The position numbers and the translations under genes are program-made. Of a DNA stretch of 64,000 nucleotides, positions 10,941 to 22,472 are shown in pieces. The notes below the pieces were generated by a model. That model saw only the letters and a list, made by a program, of their open reading frames with translations. It searched no databases and was not told where the DNA came from. The DNA is from Hevea brasiliensis (taxonomy: Eukaryota > Streptophyta > Magnoliopsida > Malpighiales > Euphorbiaceae): contig NC_079501.1 of NCBI RefSeq assembly GCF_030052815.1, positions 78,698,979 to 78,762,978 of the forward strand, written 5' to 3'. The number at the start of each line of letters is the position of its first letter. The first letter of the stretch is position 1.

Positions 10941-13900
10941 TGTCACACCTTACCCCTCTGTAAGGCATAACATGATCCCGTAGAATACTTAATGAACTAC
11001 CGAACTTCACTTACCGATAACTCATTAAGTACCCTACAAGGGATTTTAAAACAATTCTCTTACATTTTGAAAGTGGTGAGCATTTTGGTAGGAATTAAAA
11101 ACCATTTATTCAAAGTTTAAATACTAGTAAAAATTTTTGTCCATTTTAATTTTGCCGCAAATTTTATAAAAATTTTGACAGAGTTCTGTTTGTAATTGGA
11201 GAAAACAGTTCTTCAAATACCTGAGAAAAACACTTCCAAAAATTTTTCACAACTCCCAACCTCCAATAAACCTCAAATCAACTCAATTCAATTCACTTCA
11301 AAATAAATCCACAGTTAAATCAAAATTTATCATCACAAAATATTTAATAATTTCATCCACATGGCATAAGATATGAAATTCACATGTACAAATATTAAAT
11401 TTACAGAAGGAATATTACAATTTATTTACAACTGCTCAACTTACATTGATACATACAACATTTCTATATTTAAATCAAAATTATCTACAAGGGTATAAAA
11501 TAATACCCGTACAAAATGATCGATGTGGTCCACAATTGGATAGCAGCTCACTCTGCTGCTTTCTCCTTGCTCTTATCTGCGACAGCAAAATAAGCTATCG
11601 CTGAGTATAAAAATACTCAGTGGTGCACAATAAAAATTTAAAATGCAATACGTAAATTGTTCATTGATGAAACACAATTTGAATACTTCTCAATCACATT
11701 TCACAAATATCAAAGCTCATAATAACACCATTTAGTCAAATAATTTATTAAACACAGTGTTGCCAAAATCATATACACTTAAGTCATGACACAAAATTTT
11801 CGATCAATGCTGTGTTGTACACCACGACAAAGCAATCTACAACCCCATTAATCGAAATCAATGAGGGAGGTGGCTAACTAGCTAATGAGTACTCATCCGA
11901 TCTCAACCTCAACTGGCAAGCCAGAGAGGGAGGAAAATAAACGATCTCAACCCCATAAATGGAGGAGGAATAATGTGATACTGTCATGCTAAGTGTGAAC
12001 ATAAAATCAATTCAAAACAATTTATTCAAATAATTCATTGGAAATCTGATAAATTTTCAAAGTCATATTCACAATCATAAATGGCAACACAATTCGTAAT
12101 TAACTCAAGAAAATCAAATTTTCAAGAATCATATATTTAAACAACAATTACTGTGCACAGACCTGACATGAGTCGTCTCTAGGCTTTGACTCAGTCTCTC
12201 AGAGCTTCCAAGTCTTGTTCAGCTGAAACACACAATTTCACAGTGTTTCAGTACCATAACTTAGCATAAATCCAAAAATAAATTTCACTTCATTTTTACC
12301 TAGCTTTAATGTGCTAATTTCGACGTTCTTGAAGTTTTTGTGTTTTGGGTTACTATTCACTATACTATTCAAGTCAAATTGTTGACTTTTTAAGACTTAA
12401 TAGGTATGGGAACTCCAACTTCACCCACATACCACATTTTGGTCATTAAATTTGTTGGTTTTGGTCATTTTCTCAAAGCTTAAATCCTTTTGGCCAAATT
12501 GTCAAATTTTCAGTTTTGGTGCTCCAAGTTGCACTGTTCCATTGGTCAATCTACTGTTGGAATTTGGCAAAACTTCCTTCATAGAAAATGTTCCTTATTG
12601 TCTTAAGTTTATTCTCATTTTTGGATCACCCCAATTGGAGTTTTGTAGCTCAAGTTATGGCCCTTTGAATCAGGGCTGCCAGATGGAAAATAACCCAGAT
12701 TTTCTGGGTAAATTTTGGTGCTGGCAGATTTGAGTCACCAACTTGGGGTGGCCAAATGGCTTGGTTTCTGGCAGAATTTGGACTTGTGTTCTTCATGAAA
12801 GTTTTAGGTCTATATCCCATCTAACCACTGGTAAAATTTCAGGTCAATTTGACCTGCCTAGCTCGAGTTATGACCAAATGAATAAATACTGTTCATTTGG
12901 TCGGTTTGTACAGTGGCAGACTGCTCTTATTCAACTTTGGTCAATTTGTTCACTAGGTTTTGGTCAGTTTTTGGGCATGGTTCCTAAATGAAAATTGTGT
13001 CATTTTATGTCTATTTTCATCCCCAATTGATACCATATCAATTGGACTTGTAAAATTTCAGTTTTGGTCCTTCAAAGTTGACTTGGTCATGCTGCCAGCA
13101 GCATGACCATATACCCTCCGAATTTGGCTTCAACTCCAACAATTCAAACACAACTCATTTGGTCACAATTGACCATTTTTCACTTCACAATAGGTCAAAC
13201 ATACCATTTACTCATTTCTTACATTTTTGTTTCACAAACCCTAAGTCCCAAAACCCTAATTCACTTAATTGTTGCAATTAACTAAATTCAAAGCTTTCAA
13301 CCATAATCAATCAACTAATGGAAGTCTATAAACTCATTTAAATCCATCAAACCATACAAGATCATGCTCCCCTTCAATAGGCTTAAATTTCAGTAATGGT
13401 CCTCATCCCATATTTTTATTTCATTTCATGAATTTCTAAGCTCATTTCAACAACTAATGATGCATTTAATTAACTAATTGATAGTTAAGAGACTAACCTT
13501 TGCTTAGATCCTCAAATCTCAATCTTTTGCTCTCCTTTATTCTTTCAATCTTCTTCTTAAGTTGAGATTACAAGCTCTAGTAAGGTTTTTATGGGATTTA
13601 TGAAGGGTAAGTGAACAAATTAAAGCTTGAGTGCAAGCTTTAATGGAAGATTAAAAATGGTGAAATGAAGGAGAGAGTGAGGCGGCAAGGGAAATGGAAG
13701 ATGACCAAATAATATTTTTTTTTCTTTTATTTTCTTTATTTATTTTAGGTTATGGAAGACCACAAAATCTAATTTAATAAATAATTTAATTAATTTTTTT
13801 ATGTCATCATGCATGAGGTCATGCATGAGGTCATCACCTTTTTACTTTTTCATTTTCCTCTTTTTTTTTTTAATTTTTCTATTAGTTCTTTAATTTAATT

Positions 13901-14388
13901 CTCGATTATGAAATTTTCTTTTCTCCGATTTTATTTGACAGTTAGGTCAGGAGTCAGCTCTAGGGGTCAATTGACCAAATTGCCCCTTGCCGGTTCATCC
14001 CGGTTTGCAAATAATTCCATATTTCTTCCGGCTCTATGACCTAATTATTTGACTGGCTTAACAGTTCTTTTTCGTGATTTTCTCTTTTCCACTGTGTTCA
14101 TAAGGGTCCTAAGGACCGCAGCGTCATATTTTACAGTTCGAAATTTGAGTTTAAAATGACTTCGCAGTCATTCCCGAGGAGGTCACCCATCGCTGTGACT
14201 CTCGGCTCGTTTAACTTCTTATATTTTGTTTTTCTTATTTATACTTAACTAATTGAACTTTACTAATTATTTGTGTTTATGGTTTCTCTAGTTGTCTTAA
14301 GTATGGTTCTAATCCCCTCAATTGTCCGGATCAACACCGGTCACCAGAACTGTGAAATATACCAGGCTATACAAATAGGGGTGTTACA
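10941..14388 (-). mobile_element. Solo LTR, family A, minus strand, nested in family C
   Basis: The left end TGTCACACC and right end GGGGTGTTACA are the inverted termini of the 3' LTR at 1412-5502. The TSD is CTCCA (10936-10940 and 14389-14393), perfect. It is 3448 bp. The sequence is collinear with the chromovirus LTR, for example the block with ATCATGCATGA near 13806 and the GGACCGC block near 14113. It has no internal domain. It inserted only 29 bases of family C sequence away from the CRM-like element. Confidence 0.93.
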
Positions 14389-14422
14389 CTCCAACACTTG
14401 AAAGAGAGAGAAGAAGAGAAAA

Positions 14423-15336
14423 TGATGAGGAACCGATTGCACCAATTCCACACCAAGGGCCAATAACTAGAGCAATGGCTAAGAAGCTTCAAGGCTTGGT
14501 GCATAAGCACATCACAAAGTCCAACCTCTTGCAAGTATTCGGTTTGGACTTGGAAGAGGGAAGCCAACCTTGCTATACATTCCTTTGCATATTTGAGGAG
14601 CCAAGAGACCAAGTGGCATCCATCAGCAAGTCCATCCTAGTTGGCAACCAATGTGGCGTCCAGGTGGAGTGCCTAGGTGGCAACACAATTGGCAGCCCAT
14701 CTCCACCAACCTTTTAAAGATGCTTTTGCCCATTTTGTAAAGATTAGAAGCCATAACTTTGTCCAAGAGCTCCAGCCATGCTTCAACTATTTATAGGAAA
14801 AGAAAAGTTACTACTTTCAGCTTCAAGACAAAACATCTCTTTTTAGATTGTCTCTCATTTGTAGCCTGCCAAATCTGACCTTCCTATTAATGTTTGAACT
14901 TTTTATCTTTTTTTAGGAGAGATTAGTGTATTAACCAAGACTTGCACATGTCCCATGGTTGTTGAAGTGTCTTGGCAGAATATACCAACACATATTTCTG
15001 CCTTTTTTTGTTTCATTTTGGGGACATAATTCACATGGTAATTTTTTTAAGCAAAATTGTTGGAGCTTTGCTTCAAAGTTCTTCTTAGAACTCTCTCTAT
15101 TTTTCTTAGCAAATTCTTGCCTTGATTTGTTAAGTTTTATTATATGTTCAAGGTTGTTCATCAGCATAAGTGAATTGGTCTTGTTCTTGGCTGTCTTTCT
15201 TGGGAATTATATTTTCAGTTCTCCATCTTCAAGGTGAAGGGTTAAAGGTTCAAGGGAGTTTCTTGGCTTGTTTTGAAGATGGTTCTTTGGTCTTTCTTCT
15301 TAATGGAATCAGCTACTAAGGGTAGAAACCGTATCA
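14423..15336 (+). repeat. 5' LTR of the CRM-like element
   Basis: 914 bp, TGATGAGG to GTATCA. It lacks about 29 bases present in the 3' LTR near 20668-20696, and it has one copy of a 44-bp unit that is doubled in the 3' LTR. A TATTTATAG motif near 14789-14797 is a candidate TATA element. The reading frame after MAKKL continues open to 14717 here, whereas the 3' copy has an early stop. Confidence 0.93.
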
Positions 15337-15338
15337 TT

Positions 15339-15350
15339 TGGTATCAGAGC
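15339..15350 (+). promoter_or_regulatory. Primer-binding site (initiator tRNA-Met) of the CRM-like element
   Basis: TGGTATCAGAGC, two bases after the 5' LTR end GTATCA. It matches the conserved 3' end complement of plant initiator tRNA-Met. Confidence 0.93.
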
Positions 15351-15764
15351 TTAGGCTCTCTTCAAAACAGGTTGGTCAACTTTGCCTTTTTTTTCGAGGA
15401 GAGGCAAAAATAGCAAGCTAATTTTAACAATTGGCAAGCTAATTTCGCCTCCTATTTCACTTCATTGCTCTAGAGCTTGGTGTCTTCGTTTCTTGCTTCA
15501 AGTGTCATAACAAACACTTATCCCACACGTTTTGCTTGAATTTGTGCTTGAACAAATATTAAAACTGGATTTAAACTTGCTGGAATTGCATTAGTTCTAA
15601 CAAGAACTTGGTAAGCAAGCTTGAGTGGAAAAAGGCATCGAGTGGCAAGAACTCCAAGAGGGTAAAAGCCTATAAACTGAGTACAAACACTTGAGTGACC
15701 AAAAATTGAGTGAATTTGTGAGGTTATTTTCTATTTTACTAACTTTTTTGTGCAGGTATTAAAA

Positions 15765-16648
15765 ATGTCACAAGAACAAACTAGTGGACTTAATATGGAT
15801 AATCCTTTTTACCAACAAGCACTTATTCAACATTTGGAAAGAATTGGTAGACAATTGAGCAAAGTAGCTGACCGAATTGAAAGAATTGAGCAGAATAGTG
15901 GGAATGGTAGACAAAACACAAATGAGGGGCAGAATAGGGCTAGGGGATCTAGAGTGAGTGACCTATAGATGATTAGGAGGATGAAAATGATGATGATTCT
16001 GATGAAGAGGATGACCAGCACTCTGCTGCACATGATGACCACCATAGACCGAGAGGGATGAGAGGTAATAAGGGTGGAAGAGGTGGAGGCAGAAACTTGA
16101 GAAGAGGTAATATGGAGGAAGCAAGAGGGAGAGGGAGAGTGGATGGTAACATTAGTGGGATCAAAATGAAAATTCCACCATTCCAAGGCAAAGCCAATCC
16201 GGATGCATATTTGGAGTGGGAGAGGAAGGTGGATCTCATTTTTTATTGTCACAATTATAGTGAGGAAAAGAAGGTGAAGCTTGCAGTAGTTGAGTTTACA
16301 GATTATGCCATAGTTTTGTGGGATCAATTGCTCACTAGAAGAAGGAGAAATGGGATGAGGGGTGTTGAAACTTGGGATGAGATGAAGCAAATCATGAGAG
16401 ACAGATTTGTACCTCAACATTACTATAGGGAGTTGCACCAAAGGTTGCAAGGGTTGGTGCAAGGAAACAAAAGTGTGGAAGAATATTTCAAGGAGATGGA
16501 GATGGCTATGATAAGAGCCAATGTAGAGGAGGATGGGGTAGCCACTATGGCTAGGTTCCTAAAGGGGCTGAATCTTGATATTGCCAATATAGTGGAGCTA
16601 CAATACTATGTAGAGCTTGATGACATGTTAAATATGGCAATAAGATAG
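15765..16648 (+). pseudogene. Gag of the CRM-like element, frameshifted
   Basis: The ATG at 15765 opens a frame (MSQEQTSGLNMDN...) with a helix-prone, charged N-terminus. It stops at 15966-15968. The downstream part continues in another frame: an acidic Asp/Glu run, then a Gly/Arg-rich stretch (GGRGGGR near 16075), then the gag capsid-like domain with PPFQGKANPDAYLEWERKV near 16175-16230 and DRFVPQHYYRELHQRL near 16400. It stops at 16646-16648. Gag would form the particle that encloses element RNA. TGCAGGT just before the ATG resembles a splice acceptor, so the leader may have been spliced. Frame changes lie near 15960 and 16640. Confidence 0.85.
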
Positions 16649-17470
16649 AAAAACAACTAAAGAAGAAGAAAGCATTCAAAATAGGTGTAGGTATGAATTT
16701 GAGCAACAATGCTCCATGGAAATCGAATTGGAAGAAGGGTGAAACTTGTGATTCCAAGGCTATTTCTAAGGAAAAGAAAGAGGAGACTAGGGGTGGAGAA
16801 AAGCCTAGTGTGACTGAGAAAGGCAAGTGACAGAATACCTCTAGTGGAAGAACTAGGGATATCCAATGTTTTAAGCACCTAGGGAAGGGACATTATGCAT
16901 CTCAATGTCCTAACAAGAGGGTGATGGTGATGAGGCCGAATGGGGAGATCGAATCAGAAGATGATGATGTTGATGATGATGATGCTAGTGAGAGTATGCC
17001 TCCTTTGGAGGAAGCTAGTGATGTACAGCATGTCATGGGAGGTAATATTCTGGTGATTAGGCGTGCACTAAGTCCATAAGCAAAGGAAGAACAAGGAGAT
17101 GCACTACAAAGGGAAAATATTTTCCACACTATATGCTTGGTGAATGGTAAAACTTGTAGCATGATTGTAGATAGTGGTAGTTGTGTGAATGTTGCAAGCA
17201 CACTCATGGTTGGAAAGCTTGGCTTGTGCACCATCAAGTATCCTAGACCATACAAGTTGCAATGGCTGAAGACTGTGGGGAAATTAAGGTGAACAAGCAA
17301 GTGATGTTGGCTTTTTCTATTGGAAGGTATAAGGATGAGGTGTTGTGTGATGTGGTGCCAATGCATGCTGGACATATTTTGCTAGATCATGGCAATATGA
17401 TAGGAAGGTAGTGCATCATGGATTTAGGAATAGGTACTCCTTTGATCATGATGGATGAAGGGTTACTTTA
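16645..17470 (+). pseudogene. Gag zinc knuckle and protease remnant of the CRM-like element
   Basis: In the frame of the later reverse transcriptase, a knuckle reads CFKHLGKGHYASQC at about 16867-16908. The second Cys of the CCHC signature is replaced by His, so zinc binding is doubtful. An acidic Asp/Glu cluster follows near 16950-16990. The aspartic protease shows its active-site motif VDSGS with Asp at 17170. Stops at 16828, 17077 and 17290, and further frame changes near 17268 and 17400, break the region. The protease would have cut the polyprotein. Confidence 0.8.
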
Positions 17471-17835
17471 GCAGCATTATCACCCACACAAGCTTTTGAA
17501 GATCAATTAAGGATAAAACAGACCATGAATGAGCAACAACAATGAGAGGCCGAGCTAAGAGTGCAAAAAGAGAAAGAAAGAAAAGAAAGAGAGGAAAAAG
17601 TAAGAGGGAAAAATGAGGGAGAGAAAAAGAAGAAAGAAAATTCAAAAAGAGTGAAACCAAAAGGAAAGGGCTCAGGGCAAAAGGAGAGTTGTGAGAAGAG
17701 TGGAGAGAATAAAGTCAGTTTGCTAGCAAAAGCCAAGGATGTGAGGACTGCATATTTTTCTAGTATGCCAATGGCTTTGCTAATTTGTAAGGGAGCTTAC
17801 ACCAATGTTTCTAACCTTGACCCATCCATTCCTAA

Positions 17836-19218
17836 TTGTGCTTACCCTTATTGCAGGAGTTTAAGGATGTCTTCCCTGAAGCAATACCTAATGGGCTACC
17901 ACCCATTAGAGGCATAGAGCACCAAATAGATTTTGTGCCTAGAGCTGTAATCCCAAATAGGCCAACCTATAGAACCAATCCGGAAGAGGCTAAGGAACTT
18001 CAAAGACAAGTGGAGGAGCTTCTAGCAAAAGGCCATGTTAGGGAGAGCATGAGCCCATGTGCCGTACCTGTTCTTTTGGTGCCTAAGAAAGATAGGAGCA
18101 TGCGCATGTGTGTGGATTGTAGAGCAATCAACAAAATCACTGTAAAGTATAGACATCCCATACCTAGACTTGATGATATGCTTGATGAGTTGCATGGTGC
18201 ATGCATATTTTCTAAAATTGACTTAAAGAGTGGTTATCACCAAATTCGCATGAAATTAGGACATGAATGGAAAACTGCCTTTAAGACTCAATATGGACTA
18301 TATGAATGGTTAGTCATGCCATTTGGCTTGACCAATGCACCTAGTACATTTATAAGGCTTATGAACTATGTGTTGCGTGCTTTCCTAGGAAAATTTGTTT
18401 TAGTGTATTTTGATGATATCCTAGTATATAGCCAAAATATGCATGATCATTTGCTACATTTGAGACAAGTCTTTGGGGTGTTAAGAAAAGAGCACTTGTA
18501 TGCCAATCTTAAGAAATGCACTTTTTATATGGACAAAGTTATTTTCTTAGGATTTGTGGTGAGTGGTAAGGGAATTGAGGTTGATGTGGACAAGGTAAGA
18601 GCCATTAGAGAGTGGCCTACACCTAAGTCCGTGAGTGATGTGAGGAGCTTCCGTGGGTTGGCTAGTTTTTATAGGAGATTTGTAAAGGACTTTAGGACCA
18701 TAACCGCACCCTTGAATGAAGTTGTAAAAAAGAATGTGGGATTCAAGTGGAGAGAAGAACAAGCGCATGCATTTAATTCACTTAAGGAGAAATTGTGTTC
18801 TACACCTTTACTTGATTTACCTAATTTTTCTAAAACTTTTGAGATTGAATGTGATGCCTCTGGAGTGGGTATTGGAGCTGTTTTGAAGCAAGAAAGGAGA
18901 CCGATTGCTTACTTCAGTGAGAAGCTAAGTGGGGCTACATTGAACTACTCCACTTATGATAAAGAGATGTATGCTCTGGTGCGTGCACTTGAGACTTGGC
19001 AACAATACTTGTGGTCGAAGGAGTTTGTCATTCATAGTGACCATGAGTCACTTAAGTACTTAAAAGGGCAGAAGAAGCTCAACAAGCGCCATGCCAAGTG
19101 GAGTGAATTCATTGAAGGTTTCCCATATTTGATTCAATACAAGGCAAAGAGAATGTGGTGGCTGATGCACTTTCAAGGAGGTACATTTTACTTTCCATGC
19201 TTGATGCTAGACTTTTAG
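17836..19218 (+). pseudogene. Reverse transcriptase and RNase H of the CRM-like element
   Basis: The longest open stretch in the window (460 codons). Reverse transcriptase motifs are well kept: PVLLVPKKD near 18066, [12 protein letters not shown] near 18217, [12 protein letters not shown] near 18316 and the catalytic YFDD at 18406-18417. RNase H follows with ECDASG (Asp at 18853), YDKEMYAL near 18955 and HSDHESL near 19036. The domain order RT then RNase H, followed by integrase, is that of Ty3/gypsy and not copia. A frameshift near 19145-19155 throws the end out of frame just before the DALSRR motif, which marks the RNase H/integrase linker. Upstream, the same frame continues to the protease with stops. 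The ATG at 17836 is internal, not a real start. Confidence 0.93.
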
Positions 19219-19745
19219 GCTTCGAACATGTGAAAGAAATGTATGCTAATGATGATGACTTTGGGAAAGTGTTTGCCTTTTGTGAACATGCTGCATATGA
19301 TAAATTCTATAGGCATAATGGTTTCTTGTTTAGGGAAAATAAATTATGTGTGCCTAAATGCTCAATTAGAGAGTTGCTTATTAAAGAATCACATGCTGGT
19401 GGTTTAATGGGACATTTTGGGGTTGCAAAGACTTTAGAAATTTTAAAGGAACATTTTTATTGGCCACACATGAAGAAAGATGTAGAGAGAGTGTGTGCTA
19501 GATGTGTGACTTGCATGAAGGCAAAGTCCAAAGTAAGGCCGCATGGTCTATACATGCCATTGAGTGTTCCTAGTGAACCTTGGGTAGATTTATCCATGGA
19601 TTTCATTTTGGGTTTACCTAGGACAAAGAAAGGCCATGATAGTATTTTTGTTGTTATTGATTGTTTTTCCAAGATGGCTCATTTCATACCATGTCACAAG
19701 ACTGACGATGCATCTTACATTGCTTCTTGTTTTTTAGGGAGATAG
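19155..19745 (+). pseudogene. Integrase, N-terminal part, CRM-like element
   Basis: The frame opens with VADALSRR, then the HHCC zinc finger: [12 protein letters not shown] near 19388-19423 and CARCVTC near 19497-19517. The first catalytic Asp is in SMDFILGLP near 19595-19621. The frame is lost near 19735, just before REIVRLHG, where the next reading frame takes over. Integrase would join the cDNA to the chromosome. Confidence 0.88.
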
Positions 19746-20533
19746 TTAGATTGCATGGCATTCCTAGAACAATTGTTAGTGATAGCGATGTGAAATTTCT
19801 AAGCCATTTTTGGAAAGTCTTGTGGGGAAAATTAGGAACCAAACTTTGTTTCTCCACCACTTGCCATCCACAAATGGATGGGAAAATAGAAGTTGTCAAT
19901 AGGACCGTGGGCACTCTTCTATGTGCAATGATTAAACAAAACTTGAAAGCTTGGGAGGAGTGCATACCATTCATAGAATTTGTATACAACAGGTCTATGC
20001 ATTCATCTACTGGTTATTCACCCTTTGAACTTGTATATGGTTTTAACCCACTAACTCCTTTAGATTTGTTGCCTTTGCCTACTAATGAGCTTGCTAGTTT
20101 AGATGGCAAAAGGAAAGCTGAAATGGTGAAACAAATGCATCAAAAAGCAAAGTAATAAATGGAAAAAGTGAATGAGAAGAGGGTAGCCCAAGCTAACAAG
20201 GGGAGAAAGAAGATGGTGTTCCAACCTGGTGATCTTGTATGGGTTCACTTGAGGAAGGAGAGGTTTCCTACACAAAGGAAATCAAAACTTTAGCCTAGGA
20301 GTGATGGACCTTTTGAAGTGCTAGAGAGAATTAATGACAATGCATACAAGATAAACCTTCCAGGTGAGTATGGTGTAAGTGCTACATTTAATGTGACTGA
20401 TCTTGCTTTTTTCTATGCAGATGATGACAATTCGAGGATAAATTCTTTCGAAGAGGCAGAGGATGATGAGGAACCAGTTGCACCAATTCCACACCAAGGG
20501 CCAATAACTAGAGCAATGGCTAAGAAGCTTTAA
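19727..20533 (+). pseudogene. Integrase C-terminal part running into the 3' LTR
   Basis: It carries the second catalytic Asp (VSDSDVKF near 19779) and the Glu (GKIEVVNR near 19880), so the three acidic residues all survive, split between frames. [10 protein letters not shown] motif near 20227 and a GPFEVLERI motif near 20308 mark the C-terminal domain. Tandem stops at 20153-20158 and a TAG at 20291-20293 interrupt it. The end (GPITRAMAKKL) is encoded inside the 3' LTR, 70 bases past its start, and stops at 20531-20533. There is no typical chromodomain; CRM elements have a different C-terminal motif overlapping the LTR. Confidence 0.85.
20451..20463 (+). promoter_or_regulatory. Polypurine tract of the CRM-like element
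   Basis: AAGAGGCAGAGGA directly abuts the 3' LTR start TGATGAGG. It lies inside the integrase reading frame, where it encodes part of the EEAED run. Confidence 0.8.
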
Positions 20534-21450
20534 GGCTTGGTGCATAAGCACATCACCAAGTCCAACCTCTTGCAAGTATTTGGTTTGGACTTGGAAGAGG
20601 GAAGCCAACCTTGCTGTACATTCCTTTGCATATTTGAGGAGCCAAGAGACCAAGTGGCATCCGTCCAAGGTGGCATACATGTGGCAGCCACGTCAGCAAG
20701 TCCATCCTTGTTGGCAACCAATGTGGCGTCCAGGTGGAGTGCCTAGGTGGCAACACAATTGGTAGCCCATCTCCACCAACCTTTTGAAGATGCTTTTGTC
20801 CATTTTACAACCATCTCCACCAACCTTTTGAAGATGCTTTTGACCATTTTGCAAAGATTGGAAGCCATAACTTTGTCCAAGAGCTCCAGCCATGCTTCAA
20901 CTATTTATAGGAAAAGCAAAGTTACTACTTTCAGCTTCAAGACAAAACATCTCTTTTCAGATTGTCTCTCATTTGTAGCTTGCCAAATTTGACCTTCTTA
21001 TTAATGTTTGAACTTTGTATCTATTTTTAGGAGAGATTGGTGTATTAACCAAGACTTGCACATGTCCCATGGTTGTTGAAGTGTCTTGGCAGAATACACC
21101 AACACATATTTTTGCCTTCTTTTGTTTCATTTTGGGGACATAATTCACATGGTAATTTTTTTGAGCAAAATTGCTGGAGCTTTGCTTCAAATTTCTTCTT
21201 AGAACTCTCTATATTTTTCTTAGCAAATTCTTACCTTGATTTGTTAAGTTTTATTATATGTTCAAGGTTGTTCATCAGCATAGGTGAATTGGTCTTATTC
21301 TTGGCTGTCTTTCTTGGGAATTATATTTTCAGTTCTTCATCTTCAAGGTGAAGGGTTGAAGGTTCAAGGGAGTTTCTTGGCTTGTTTTGAAGACAGTCCT
21401 TTGGTCTTTCTTCTTAGTGGAATCAGCAACTAAGGGTAGAAACCGTATCA
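20464..21450 (+). repeat. 3' LTR of the CRM-like element
   Basis: 987 bp. It differs from the 5' LTR by a tandem duplication of 44 bases (units starting at 20768 and 20812) and by about 29 extra bases near 20668. Together these account exactly for the 73-bp length difference. A C-to-T change creates a stop right after MAKKL. Confidence 0.93.
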
Positions 21451-21856
21451 GAAAACCCAAGTGTTTTGGGCTAAAACATGGGCCTTGGTCTTTTTTATAC
21501 CCTTAATAGTCGAGGGACTTTTGTCTGTCAAAAGCCATGCTTTTGGTTGTCGAAGTCGATGCTATCTAGATGGGCATTTGAACCATAAAAGGACTTCAGT
21601 TGGGCTGCCGAAAGTCCATCCTTCGGCTGTCGAAGTACCTTCTGCCCAAAATAAACACTTAAAACTTTTAGGAAATAAAGCCTTTAAAACATTTTCCTTT
21701 TTTAAAGCATTTTGAACGCCTTAACCATTCACATATATAAACATATACACATACACTTCTACCCCATTCCCTTATCCGTGGAACCTTCGAATTTGCCAGA
21801 ATATTCGATCAACGGCAAAAATTCCAACGTTAGGAAATGGCGAGTGTTACAATGCC

Positions 21857-22401
21857 TACAATCCAACTCTCACGTGCAAAAAGTGTCATATCCACTTTTG
21901 ACATGTATAAATTGAATAGAATAAATTTCACGTGGAAACAGATTGACATGTCAATAATAATAATAATAATTTATTTTTAAATAAATAATTAACGATGCTC
22001 TGAACTCTCCCATGAGTATGAATAATAATAATTTCTTTTTTAAATAAATAAACAACACCGAGACCAAGGTAAGGGATAACTAGAGAAAGTAAAATATCTC
22101 GCAATAAAAGATGTATGCTCCTTATATGTCTTTTAGGCAAACTCTTCCTCTTATTAGTACTAGGATTGTAAACATAGGAAAATTATAAGATATTCTTAGT
22201 ACACTAGTTTTTAGTGCACTATATACTTATGAGATTTTAGTTGTCCCATGAATTATAGGATGTGGTTCATATCTCATTGTAAAAGAATGAGCATATACTC
22301 CAAAACCACCTAGTAAAACCTCGTAAACATAATAGGGTCTTGATTAAGAAGAGTCCCTTAAAGGTGGGTTACGAACAAATGATAACTAGGTGATTTATGT
22401 T

Positions 22402-22404
<3 letters not shown>
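21857..22404. other. Unassigned AT-rich spacer right of the nested stack
   Basis: It contains short AATAAT runs (21953-21970, 22021-22032) but also about 300 bases of ordinary complexity (22040-22390). I recognise no gene, element terminus or RNA. It is the right flank of the family C insertion. Confidence 0.5.

Positions 22405-22467
<63 letters not shown>
22405..22467. repeat. (TA)n microsatellite
   Basis: About 31 uninterrupted TA repeats. Confidence 0.95.

Positions 22468-22472
<5 letters not shown>

Larger units (their letters stand above)
14423..21450 (+). mobile_element. Complete CRM-like Ty3/gypsy element, coding region broken
   Basis: Two LTRs (14423-15336 and 20464-21450) start TGATGAGG and end CCGTATCA. 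The PBS TGGTATCAGAGC follows the 5' LTR by two bases, and a purine tract (20451-20463) precedes the 3' LTR. GAAAA on both sides (14418-14422, 21451-21455) is a perfect TSD. The order inside is gag, zinc knuckle, protease, reverse transcriptase, RNase H, integrase. The polyprotein C-terminus runs into the 3' LTR, a feature known for the centromeric CRM clade. No classical chromodomain is seen. The CRM call is by structure and LTR start, not by phylogeny. At least five frame changes and several stops make it non-autonomous now. By eye, about 25 differences in the last ~600 aligned LTR bases suggest a moderately old insertion. Confidence 0.9.
6211..21851 (-). mobile_element. Solo LTR, family C, split by three later insertions
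   Basis: The left end is TGTAAAAACCC at 6211 and the right end is GAGTGTTACA at 21851. Both are flanked by ATGCC (6206-6210 and 21852-21856), a perfect 5-bp target duplication. The retained pieces are 6211-7458, 10647-10940, 14394-14422 and 21456-21851, about 1.97 kb of LTR. Orientation is taken as minus because the right end, read backwards, starts TGTAACACTCG like other gypsy LTRs here. There is no internal domain, so it is a solo LTR. The insert junctions are each marked by their own TSD. Related partial copies lie at about 45028-46767 and 55265-56004. Confidence 0.85.

Noticed and set aside
16551..17736. Minus-strand frames opposite gag and protease
   Set aside because: Shadows of the plus-strand gag-pol; low-complexity Ser/Leu/Phe composition.
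17836..20533. Endogenous pararetrovirus (caulimovirid)
   Set aside because: Integrase and two LTRs with TSD are present, and no movement protein or coat motif is seen, so it is a gypsy element.
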